A DNA stretch of 12,267 bases from Chthoniobacterales bacterium (GTDB taxonomy: Bacteria; Verrucomicrobiota; Verrucomicrobiia; Chthoniobacterales; UBA10450), in the NCBI GenBank assembly GCA_013695905.1, contig JACCZQ010000068.1, positions 1-12,267 on the forward strand, in the 5' to 3' direction. Below the pieces are notes generated by a model. That model was not told where the DNA came from, searched no databases, and saw nothing but the letters and a program-made list of their open reading frames with translations. This document shows positions 1 through 7,440 of this stretch, piece by piece. Both the position numbers and the translations under genes were made by a program. Position 1 is the first letter of the stretch; each line of letters starts with the position of its first letter.

Positions 1-1720
<1,720 letters not shown>

Positions 1721-1772
1721 CCTACGAGGCCACATCGCCCCGACGGAGACGAATCCCCACTAGTGCCTCTTC

Positions 1773-2276
1773 TCAGGCAGCGAGCGCGTAGCGGCGGAAG
1801 AAGCCGTTCAGCTCCTCCACTTCGCCGGCGGCATCATCTGGCTCGTTGAGCGCTTCGAGCCTCGGCCGTTCGGCCTCGATGAAGCGCCTGAGCGCTTCTA
1901 CCGGCGGCGCGACGGCCATCTCGTCGCCGGCTTGCTTGCGCGCGACGAGTTCAGCGAGCGCGGCGCGCACGTCGGCTTCGTCGAGCACGCTCTCCACGAG
2001 TTGCGCGAAGAGCATCGGCACCTGGCCGAGCTGGCGCTCGATCCAGCGGCACGCGAGCAGCGGACGGAAAACGTAGAGATACTTCTTCAGACTCACTTCG
2101 TCGCGAACCCGCAGGTAGTCGCGCCAGTTGCCGTAGGCCATGTGCAGGTAGTGCGCGAAGCAGCGCCGCAGCGAGTAGAACTGCACCGCCAGCGCGCCGA
2201 ACTCCGACGCGAAGAGGGGATCAGCGCGATAGACGAGCGGCGACTTAAGCTCTCTGCATTCCTTGATAACCGATGC
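1773..2276 (-). pseudogene. COG3541/RlaP-like nucleotidyltransferase, C-terminal half only
   Basis: The minus strand encodes SPLVYRADPLF, then CFAHYLHMAYGNWRDYL, then LKKYLYVFRPLLACRWIE. These blocks are typical of the C-terminal helical half of COG3541 predicted nucleotidyltransferases (RlaP family, normally about 250-270 residues). The frame stays open to a TAA at 2277-2279 on the minus strand. Recognisable similarity starts near 2246, and the residues before it (ASVIKECRE) do not look like the family. The N-terminal nucleotidyltransferase core (the GSRAWGF-like motif and catalytic acids) is missing, and I do not find it elsewhere in the window. A GTG at 2186 could start a 137-residue product, but it would begin in the middle of the fold. 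The break lies beside the upstream region of the divergently transcribed J-domain gene. I read it as a remnant cut by a rearrangement. Confidence 0.75.
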
Positions 2277-2392
2277 TTATAGTCAGCATTTCTTCGAAGC
2301 GCGATCCTGAGGGTGCCCCGATCGACGGCGGTCGGCTATTCATCCGGACGCTTGAACCTTTCGTCAGCGGCACGACTGCATACAGTTGCCCG

Positions 2393-3481
2393 ATGGTGGG
2401 CGAGCAGAGCGTTAGCGAAAGGGAGGCGAGGGAGCGCTGGACCGGTGTGTTGGTGTTGATCGATCAGAGCCCGATGCGCGCGGGGGCCGGTGCTGATTGC
2501 TCCGCGGCGATGGGGCGGCTGGAGGTGGCGCGCTCCGCCTGGCATCGCTTCGAGCGGGAGGATAAGCCGGGCTTTGTCCGCTGGCGGGCGCGGGAGTTCG
2601 GGCCGCTACTCAGCGAACTGCGCGATGTGGAGGTGCAGATCCGCGACCACGAGACGCTGGTGCATGAGGTGGAGATGGAGATGCGGCGCGGGTTCTATGA
2701 TGCGCACAGCGCTTATCAGCGGGTGCTGTTTCGCCGAGAAAATCCGGCGGCGGCCGGGGAGGAGCCGAAGCCGCGCCGTCGCGAGGAAGCAGGTGCGGAA
2801 CGGAAGCTGAGCGAGTTTGAGCAGGAGGCGCTGTTTCAGGATTGGGTGCAGAAATTCATGGGCACTAATCCGGACAAGCTCGATGACGAGGCGTACTCGA
2901 CCACGTTCGAGGCTTTCAAGACGCACATGTTCCGCAGTGCTCCACCGGAAATGCCGCGAACGCAGAATTTCCGGAAGGCGGAAGTGGAGCGACGCGCGCG
3001 TGACGAAGAAGAGGATTGGCCGACGGAGGATTCGGTCGATGCGCGGGTGAAGGAGCTTTATCGATTGCTGGTGCGGCGGCTGCATCCGGATCTGCGCGCC
3101 GATGGAAACGTGGCGGTATCGGCGCTCTGGCATGAGGTGCAGGAGGCGTATGCGGCGACCGATATCGCGCAGCTGGAGATCCTGCTGGCGCTCAGCGATA
3201 TCAAATCGGAGCGGTTCAGCGAGCAGACAAGCGTCTCACAAATGCGTGCGCTGCTCGGGGAACTGGAGCGGGCCCTGTTCGCATTGGAAGACAGTCTGCG
3301 GCAGGCGCGGAATGACGACGCCTGGGATTTTGCACGATCAGGTGCAGGTGGCGGCCTCCGGCGGCGGGTCGAGTGCGAGCTGCAGCAGAATCTCCGAATG
3401 CGTTCAGGTCGGCTGCAGCTGCTGCGCCAAACGATCGACGAATGGTCGCGGCCGCAGCAGCTAAGATCGGTGACACGATAA
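2393..3481 (+). CDS. J-domain-containing protein (DnaJ-like co-chaperone domain, coiled-coil N-terminal part)
   Basis: The 362-residue product from ATG 2393 has a charged, helix-rich N-terminal region (WHRFEREDKPGFVRWRAREFG, then EVQIRDHETLVHEVEMEM at about residues 80-97). A low-complexity Arg/Glu linker follows near 120-140. A compact J-domain-like segment comes next, VKELYRLLVRRLHPDL, with the HPD signature at residues 231-233 and the helix LWHEVQEAYAATDIAQLEILLAL after it. HPD is the motif by which J-domain proteins stimulate the Hsp70 (DnaK) ATPase. There is no zinc-finger or substrate-binding DnaJ region, so this is a J-domain-only type whose target is unknown. The frame is open back to ATG 2273, but the extra 40 residues look non-coding. 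I prefer 2393, although no clear Shine-Dalgarno supports either start. Its upstream region faces the truncated nucleotidyltransferase. Confidence 0.72.
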   Translation: MVGEQSVSEREARERWTGVLVLIDQSPMRAGAGADCSAAMGRLEVARSAWHRFEREDKPGFVRWRAREFGPLLSELRDVEVQIRDHETLVHEVEMEMRRGFYDAHSAYQRVLFRRENPAAAGEEPKPRRREEAGAERKLSEFEQEALFQDWVQKFMGTNPDKLDDEAYSTTFEAFKTHMFRSAPPEMPRTQNFRKAEVERRARDEEEDWPTEDSVDARVKELYRLLVRRLHPDLRADGNVAVSALWHEVQEAYAATDIAQLEILLALSDIKSERFSEQTSVSQMRALLGELERALFALEDSLRQARNDDAWDFARSGAGGGLRRRVECELQQNLRMRSGRLQLLRQTIDEWSRPQQLRSVTR

Positions 3482-3519
3482 ACATTTGGCTCGTGTTCGG
3501 CCGCTGCGGTTCGGTAAAA

Positions 3520-3533
3520 AGGGACGTTTCCCT
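3520..3533. promoter_or_regulatory. small palindrome in the preA leader
   Basis: AGGGA-CGTT-TCCCT forms a 5-bp stem with a 4-base loop, 16 bases upstream of the preA ATG and 38 bases after the J-domain stop codon. It is too short to be a convincing terminator and is not followed by a T-run. It could be an operator half or chance. I see no confident -35/-10 pair in the 68-base gap. Confidence 0.2.
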
Positions 3534-3549
3534 AACAGACAAAACTACC

Positions 3550-4680
3550 ATGCCCACTCTAGCTACTACCGTTGATGGCCTGAAACTTCCCAACCCCTTC
3601 GTGATCGGCTCCGGCCCTCCGGGAACGAACATGAACGTCATCAACAAGGCGTTCAAAGAAGGCTGGGGCGCGGTGATTGCAAAGACCGTTAGCCTCGATG
3701 CGAGCAAGGTGGTGAACGTCACCCCGCGCTACGCGAAGCTCTACGCGAACGACGGGAAGGAAGTGATCGGCTGGGAAAACATCGAGCTGATCAGCGACCG
3801 CAAGTTTTCGATTTGGATCGAAGAGTTCAAGAAGATCAAAGACGCGTATCCGGAGGGAATTCTCATCGCCTCGATCATGGAGGAGTTCTCGAAGGATGCG
3901 TGGGTGGAAATTGTCGAGCGCTGTCAGGATGCGGGCGTCGATGCGTTCGAGTGTAATTTCTCCTGCCCGCATGGATTGCCGGAGCGAAAGATGGGCGCGG
4001 CGATGGGCCAGGTGCCGGAGATTCTCGAAGAAGTCTGCGGCTGGGTGATGAGCGCGGCGAAGAAGCCGGTCTGGGCGAAGATGACGCCAAACGTGACGCG
4101 TATCCAGGACCCGAGCCGCGCCTCATTGCGCGCCGGCTGTCAGGGATTGGCCGCGATCAACACGATCCGCAGTGTGATGGGCGTGAATCTCGACACGCTC
4201 CGGCCGGAGCCGACGGTGGAGGGTTACACCACGCCCGGCGGTTACTCGTGCCGCGCGGTGAAACCGATCGCGCTCCGCATGGTGATGGAGATCGCGACGA
4301 TGATCCGCTCGGAATTCCCGGGACGTTCGCTCTCCGGCATCGGCGGCGTGGAGACTGGTCGCGACGCGGCGGAGTTCATCCTCCTCGGTTCCGACACGGT
4401 GCAGGTCTGCACCGGCGTGATGAAATTCGGCTACGCGCACGTGAGACAGATGTGCGACGAGCTGCTCCAGTTCATGGAGAAGCACAACTTCGAGACGCTC
4501 TCCGATTTTAAAGGGAAGAGTCTCGATTACTTCACCACGCACGCGGAACTGGTGCGGATGCAAACCAAGCGGAAAGCCTCGCAAGCTGCGGCCGCCGAAG
4601 AGAAGAAGGTGGTGAAAGCGGACGATCAGTGGAGCGGGGATGAGTTTGTGAAGCAGTCGAATGATCTGGCGAGGAATTGA
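3550..4680 (+). CDS. preA: PreA-type dihydropyrimidine dehydrogenase catalytic subunit, no ferredoxin tail
   Basis: The product belongs to the FMN-dependent dihydroorotate/dihydropyrimidine dehydrogenase TIM-barrel family. It would catalyse the first step of reductive pyrimidine degradation (uracil or thymine to the 5,6-dihydro form) in the cytoplasm. Visible blocks are LPNPFVIGSGPPGTN (13-27), WGAVIAKT (39-46), NFSCPHGLPERKMGAAMGQ (136-154), AKMTPN (176-181), GGYSCRAVKPIALR (230-243) and LSGIGGVE (261-268). ATG 3550 is chosen because residues from MPTLATTVDG onward match the usual N-terminus. The open frame further upstream overlaps the J-domain gene. The product is 376 residues, shorter than E. 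coli PreA (about 411), and has no CxxCxxC cluster. It ends WSGDEFVKQSNDLARN. A Met sits where mammalian enzymes have the active-site Cys of LACGQ. Electrons must come from a PreT-like partner that is not in this window. No Shine-Dalgarno is evident. Confidence 0.88.
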   Translation: MPTLATTVDGLKLPNPFVIGSGPPGTNMNVINKAFKEGWGAVIAKTVSLDASKVVNVTPRYAKLYANDGKEVIGWENIELISDRKFSIWIEEFKKIKDAYPEGILIASIMEEFSKDAWVEIVERCQDAGVDAFECNFSCPHGLPERKMGAAMGQVPEILEEVCGWVMSAAKKPVWAKMTPNVTRIQDPSRASLRAGCQGLAAINTIRSVMGVNLDTLRPEPTVEGYTTPGGYSCRAVKPIALRMVMEIATMIRSEFPGRSLSGIGGVETGRDAAEFILLGSDTVQVCTGVMKFGYAHVRQMCDELLQFMEKHNFETLSDFKGKSLDYFTTHAELVRMQTKRKASQAAAAEEKKVVKADDQWSGDEFVKQSNDLARN

Positions 4681-4693
4681 AATCCAAGGCTAT

Positions 4694-4757
4694 CAAATCC
4701 CAAGCTCCAAATCCCAAATCCCAAGGAAGTTCCAAATCCCAAGTTCCAAAGGCGGCG
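4694..4757 (+). repeat. heptamer array R1 (CAAATCC / CAAGTTC units)
   Basis: The array reads as seven-base units: CAAATCC, CAAGCTC, CAAATCC, CAAATCC, an 11-base CAAGGAAGTTC, then CAAATCC, CAAGTTC, and CAAAGGCGG running into the GC-rich linker. It begins 14 bases after the preA stop. Units abut directly with no spacers, unlike a CRISPR. All frames stay mostly open through it, which creates spurious peptides rich in PNPKSQ or WDLGFG. Confidence 0.85.
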
Positions 4758-4812
4758 GTCCGCGCGAACGGCCGGGCGAGCTATTCGGAGGCTGGTACTG
4801 CGGCGTGGCGTT
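4746..4812 (+). repeat. linker repeat L1 (direct copy of 5278-5344)
   Basis: This 67-base segment recurs at 5278-5344 with 61 of 67 identities by hand alignment and no gaps. It includes an identical 29-base stretch covering GAGCTATTCGGAGGCTGG. It follows the heptamer array in both copies, so array plus linker travel as one unit. In one frame both copies read RASYSEAGTAAW, weakly reminiscent of the GANYCEA core of the adjacent gene. Its function is unknown. Confidence 0.85.
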
Positions 4813-4840
4813 TGCAGGAGGTGCCGGAGGAGGGAGGGGA

Positions 4841-4882
4841 ATCCCAAATCCCAAGTTCCAAATCCCAAGCCCCAAGCGGCGC
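4841..4882 (+). repeat. heptamer array R2, immediately 5' of the four-helix-bundle gene
   Basis: The units are CAAATCC, CAAGTTC, CAAATCC, CAAGCCC and CAAGCGGCG. As in R1 and R3 the array closes on a GGCG-rich end. It runs into the likely start of the four-helix-bundle gene, so it forms that gene's leader. Confidence 0.8.
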
Positions 4883-4883
4883 A

Positions 4884-5234
4884 TTGTCTAGTTCGGAGCG
4901 GCCTTTTGAGCTGGAGGAGCGCACCGCTCAGTTCGGTGAAGCTGTCGTTCGGTTCTCGAAAAAGATTCCGCGCAATCCGACGAACAACCGGTTGATCGAT
5001 CAGTTGGTCGGCTGCGGCACGAGCGTGGGTGCAAATTATTGCGAGGCTGACGAGCGTGTTTCGAAGAAGGATTTCCGCAACACGATCGGCCGGTGTGTCA
5101 AGGAAGCGAAGGAGACGAAGTTCTTCCTCCGAATGATCGCCGCATCGGAGCCGACCCTCGCGACAGAAGCGCGGAAGCTATTCCAGGAAGCGCGAGAGCT
5201 GCACCTGATCTTTGCCAGCATTTACCGGAAATGA
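4884..5234 (+). CDS. four-helix-bundle protein (23S rRNA intervening-sequence / S23 family)
   Basis: The product, about 116 residues from TTG 4884, is an all-helical protein. It has FELEERTAQFGEAVVRF (helix 1), NNRLIDQLVGCGTSVGANYCEA (helix 2 with the family's GTSVGANYxEA core), KKDFRNTIGRCVKEAKETKFFLRM (helix 3) and LATEARKLFQEARELHLIFASIY (helix 4). This is the S23/TIGR02436-type family, named for ORFs inside 23S rRNA intervening sequences and structurally related to Avd, the accessory protein of diversity-generating retroelements. A molecular role is not established for most members. They tend to form basic oligomers and may bind nucleic acid. The start is uncertain. The frame is open back to TTG 4677 through the repeats, but homology begins near PFELEERT (about 4902), and there is no Shine-Dalgarno. 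Repeat arrays R2 and R3 abut both ends, and R3 starts at the stop codon. Confidence 0.82.
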   Translation: MSSSERPFELEERTAQFGEAVVRFSKKIPRNPTNNRLIDQLVGCGTSVGANYCEADERVSKKDFRNTIGRCVKEAKETKFFLRMIAASEPTLATEARKLFQEARELHLIFASIYRK

Positions 5235-5289
5235 AGTTCCAAGCCCCAAATCCCAAGGAAGTCCCAAGTCCCAAGCTCCAAAAGCGGCG
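5234..5289 (+). repeat. heptamer array R3
   Basis: After the four-helix-bundle stop (TGA 5232-5234) the sequence is GAAGTTC, CAAGCCC, CAAATCC, CAAGGAAGTCC, CAAGTCC, CAAGCTC and CAAAAGCGGCG. It has the same 11-base irregular unit (one base different) as R1 and the same orientation as R1 and R2. Confidence 0.85.
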
Positions 5290-5344
5290 GTCGGTGCAAA
5301 CGGACGGGCGAGCTATTCGGAGGCTGGTACTGCAGCGTGGCGTT
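5278..5344 (+). repeat. linker repeat L2 (direct copy of 4746-4812)
   Basis: This is the second copy of the 67-base linker, with six substitutions against L1. It joins directly to codon FFLRMI of the truncated four-helix-bundle copy. That junction removes about the first two thirds of the gene. Confidence 0.85.
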
Positions 5345-5456
5345 CTTCCTCCGCATGATCGCCGCATCTGAACCAGCGCTCGCGCCAGCAGCGCGGAAAT
5401 TATTTCAAGAAGCGAAAAAACTGCATCTGATCTTCGCGAGCATTTACCGGAAATGA
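5343..5456 (+). pseudogene. second four-helix-bundle copy, C-terminal 37 codons only
   Basis: The frame FFLRMIAASEPALAPAARKL...HLIFASIYRK-stop aligns without gaps to the last 37 codons of the complete gene (5121-5234). Thirty-two of 37 residues are identical, and both copies are 114 bases including TGA. By hand count there are 19 nucleotide differences. Eleven of the 16 altered codons are synonymous, so the copy diverged under coding constraint before it lost its 5' part. It therefore derives from another functional paralogue and not from a recent local duplication. No usable start lies nearby, so I do not expect a product. Confidence 0.85.
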
Positions 5457-5473
5457 GCTGCGCCCACCAAGGG

Positions 5474-5500
5474 TTTCGCCAGCATCTGCCGCAAATGAAC
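5474..5500 (+). repeat. third, very short remnant of the four-helix-bundle 3' end
   Basis: TTTCGCCAGCATCTGCCGC followed by AAATGAA matches the gene's final codons (CTTTGCCAGCATTTACCGG then AAATGAA, 5211-5237) at about 21 of 27 positions. It lies 17 bases after the second copy. With so few bases it could be chance, but its place in the series favours a decayed copy. Confidence 0.45.
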
Positions 5501-5502
5501 CA

Positions 5503-5570
5503 CGAGCGGCGTCTTGGGATTTGGAGCTTGGAACTTCCTTGGGATTTGGAACCTGGGATTTGGGATTTTC
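5503..5570 (-). repeat. heptamer array R4, inverted relative to R1-R3
   Basis: Read on the minus strand the units are AAAATCC, CAAATCC, CAGGTTC, CAAATCC, CAAGGAAGTTC, CAAGCTC, CAAATCC, and CAAGACGCCGC. It has the same 11-base irregular unit as R1. Positions 5528-5548 are the exact reverse complement of 4715-4735 (21 bases). The array ends 12 bases before the mmsA ribosome-binding site, so it is part of the mmsA leader and could pair with R1 in a read-through transcript. Confidence 0.85.
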
Positions 5571-5582
5571 AGCGCCGCGATT

Positions 5583-5588
5583 AAGGAG
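5583..5588 (+). promoter_or_regulatory. Shine-Dalgarno site of mmsA
   Basis: AAGGAG lies 10 bases before ATG 5599. It is the clearest ribosome-binding site in the window and fixes the mmsA start. The open frame upstream of it is only repeat sequence. Confidence 0.75.
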
Positions 5589-5598
5589 AGATCAAAAT

Positions 5599-7134
5599 AT
5601 GTCCGCCACCCTACCTACCGAACACATCACCCGCGGCACCAACGGCTCAGCGGCGCTGGAACCTTGTCCCGTGTTCATCGGCGGCGAATGGCAGGAGATC
5701 GACGGCGGGCCGGGTTTTCCCGTGCACAATCCGTCAACCGGCGAAGTCATCGCTGAAGCTCCGGCCTGCAGCGCGGAGCACGTAAACGCCGCCGTCGAAG
5801 CCGCCGCCGCTGCTTACCCCGGCTGGTGGGAAACGCCGCCGGTCGAGCGGGCGCGGGTGTTCTTCCGGTTCAAGATGTTGCTCGAAGAGAACTTCGAGGA
5901 GCTGGTGCGCTGCAACACACGCGAGCACGGCAAGACGCTCATCGAATCGCGCGGCGACGTGCGGCGCGGCATCGAGATGGTGGAGTTCGCCTGCGGAATT
6001 CCGTCGCTGCTCATGGGCGAGACGATCGAGAACATCGCGCGCGGGATTGATTGCGAAGCGATTCGGCAGCCGCTCGGGGTCTGTGTCGGCATTACGCCGT
6101 TCAACTTCCCCGCGATGGTGCCGCTCTGGATGTATCCGGTGGCGATCGTCTGCGGGAACACGTTCGTGCTCAAGCCGAGCGAGAAGGTGCCGCTCACCGC
6201 GATCAAAATCGCGCGGCTGCTGGAGCAGGCGGGGCTGCCGAAGGGTGTGTTCAACATCGTGCACGGCGGCCGCGAGTGTGTGGACGCGCTGCTCACGCAC
6301 CCAAAAGTGCGCGCGATCTCCTTTGTCGGCTCCACGCCGATCGCGAAATACATCTACGAAACCGGCACCAGCCGGAACAAGCGGGTGCAGGCGAACGGCG
6401 GCGCGAAGAACTTTGTTTTCCTCATGCCGGATGCGGATGTGGAGAACTCCACCCGCGGCGTGGTGGAGGGGGCATTTGGTTGCGCGGGCGAACGCTGCAT
6501 GGCGAGTTCGACGGCTGTGGTCATTGGCGCCGCGGCGACAGAAGTGTTGCCGGCGCTCGTCAACGCCGCGCGCGCGATCAAAGTCGGACCGACGGATCGC
6601 GATGAGCAGCCGAACATGGGCCCGGTGATCACGCGGCAGCATCGCGATCGCGTGATGGAGCTGATCGGCGCCGGCGAAAAGGAAGGCGCGAAGGTGCTTG
6701 CCGACGGTCGCGGCGCGGTGAAGACCGGCGACGGGTTTTTCCTCGGCGCGACGATTCTCGATGAAGTTCGCAGCGGCATGACTGTCGCGAACGAGGAGAT
6801 CTTCGGCCCGGTGCTAAACGTGATGCGGATGGAGGATCTCGATTCCGCGATCGAGATGGTGAACGGCTCTCCGTTCGGCAACGGTGCCTCGATTTTCACC
6901 CGCTCGGGGAAAGCCGCACGTGAGTTCAAGCACCGCATCAAGGCGGGCATGGTCGGCATCAACATTGGCGTGCCCGCGTCGATGGCGTGGTTCCCATTCA
7001 ACGGCTGGGACGATTCGTTCTTTGGCGACCTGCACATGCAAGGGCGCGAGGGTGTGCAGTTTTTCACGCAGCTGAAAGTGACGACGAGTCGCTGGTTCAG
7101 CTACGGCGAAGGCAGCATCTGGGCGGAGAAGTAG
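5599..7134 (+). CDS. mmsA: CoA-acylating (methyl)malonate-semialdehyde dehydrogenase
   Basis: This is a 511-residue aldehyde dehydrogenase of the MmsA/IolA type. It oxidises malonate semialdehyde to acetyl-CoA, or methylmalonate semialdehyde to propionyl-CoA, with NAD+, CoA and loss of CO2. Visible features are the N-terminal VFIGGEWQE (25-33), PFNFP (167-171), LKPSEKVPLT (191-200) for NAD binding, FVGST (242-246), NGGAKN (266-271), the nucleophile Cys300 in GERCMASS, and EEIFGPVLNV. The general-base Glu of ordinary ALDHs is replaced by Asn in NGGAKN, as is characteristic of the CoA-dependent MMSDH branch. Length is normal for the family. Next to preA, hydA and the aminotransferase it would finish uracil and thymine catabolism. 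Valine or inositol breakdown are alternative roles for the same enzyme, but no genes of those pathways are visible here. Confidence 0.93.
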   Translation: MSATLPTEHITRGTNGSAALEPCPVFIGGEWQEIDGGPGFPVHNPSTGEVIAEAPACSAEHVNAAVEAAAAAYPGWWETPPVERARVFFRFKMLLEENFEELVRCNTREHGKTLIESRGDVRRGIEMVEFACGIPSLLMGETIENIARGIDCEAIRQPLGVCVGITPFNFPAMVPLWMYPVAIVCGNTFVLKPSEKVPLTAIKIARLLEQAGLPKGVFNIVHGGRECVDALLTHPKVRAISFVGSTPIAKYIYETGTSRNKRVQANGGAKNFVFLMPDADVENSTRGVVEGAFGCAGERCMASSTAVVIGAAATEVLPALVNAARAIKVGPTDRDEQPNMGPVITRQHRDRVMELIGAGEKEGAKVLADGRGAVKTGDGFFLGATILDEVRSGMTVANEEIFGPVLNVMRMEDLDSAIEMVNGSPFGNGASIFTRSGKAAREFKHRIKAGMVGINIGVPASMAWFPFNGWDDSFFGDLHMQGREGVQFFTQLKVTTSRWFSYGEGSIWAEK

Positions 7135-7176
7135 CTCCTTACTTGATTGCCTTACCTGAATGTCCTACTATCTGAC

Positions 7177-7440
7177 ATGGCTCTTGCAACGATCACAAGC
7201 AAAGGCCAGATCACGATCCCGGTGGAAATCCGCACGCGTCTAAGACTTAAACCGGGGCAGGTGCTCGAATTCGATGAAGACGCTGCATTTTTGAAGGCCC
7301 ATCGCGTGATCGACGAAGCGGCAGCACGCGAGGTGATTGGTTGTGCCAAGGAAGCGCTGGCGGGGAAAACCACGGAGGAATGGATCGAGTGGCTCCGAGG
7401 GCCGGTCGAGTTGCCACCCGATGTCGCTCGCAATCGATAG
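7177..7440 (+). CDS. vapB: AbrB/MazE-type antitoxin (VapB-like)
   Basis: This 87-residue protein opens with LATITSKGQITIPVEIRTRLRLKPGQVLEFDED (from about residue 3), a swapped-hairpin AbrB/SpoVT DNA-binding domain. The C-terminal part (KEALAGKTTEEWIEWLRGP) would wrap around and neutralise the toxin. It starts at ATG 7177. The frame continues 30 bases upstream, but homology begins at MALATITSKGQ. The next gene starts 20 bases before this stop, a tight overlap typical of toxin-antitoxin pairs and suggesting translational coupling. Such antitoxins usually autoregulate their own promoter, which would have to lie in the 42-base gap after mmsA or upstream. The pair interrupts the pyrimidine gene order between mmsA and hydA. 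Confidence 0.85.
   Translation: MALATITSKGQITIPVEIRTRLRLKPGQVLEFDEDAAFLKAHRVIDEAAAREVIGCAKEALAGKTTEEWIEWLRGPVELPPDVARNR

Larger units (their letters stand above)
4694..5570 (+). mobile_element. composite repeat element carrying a four-helix-bundle gene and decayed copies
   Basis: The 918 bases between preA and mmsA are almost wholly built from repeated parts. In order they are heptamer array R1, linker L1, array R2, a complete four-helix-bundle gene, array R3, linker L2, the C-terminal third of a second gene copy, a short third remnant, and array R4 in the opposite orientation. R1 and R4 share a perfect 21-base inverted repeat (4715-4735 against 5528-5548). There is no transposase, no recognised insertion-sequence end and no obvious target-site duplication. 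Mobility, if any, would therefore act in trans or through recombination. S23-like four-helix-bundle genes beside such CAAATCC-type arrays are common in Verrucomicrobiota and related genomes, as far as I recall. Calling it a mobile unit is inference from the repeat structure. Confidence 0.45.

Noticed and set aside
2273..2392. Extended N-terminus of the J-domain protein from ATG 2273
   Set aside because: The extra 40 residues have no helical or family character and run back to the edge of the broken nucleotidyltransferase. The charged conserved part starts after ATG 2393.
4694..4757. CRISPR array
   Set aside because: The units are 7 bases long, abut directly, and have no spacers. No cas gene is nearby. 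It is a short tandem-like array.
4677..4883. N-terminal extension of the four-helix-bundle protein through arrays R1 and R2
   Set aside because: The frame is open, but it translates repeats and linker. The conserved domain begins near 4902, and the TTG at 4677 overlaps the preA stop without a ribosome-binding site.
4626..4884. Small minus-strand protein rich in WDLGFG through the repeats
   Set aside because: It is only a translation of the heptamer array. The same kind of peptide arises from every array on the opposite strand.
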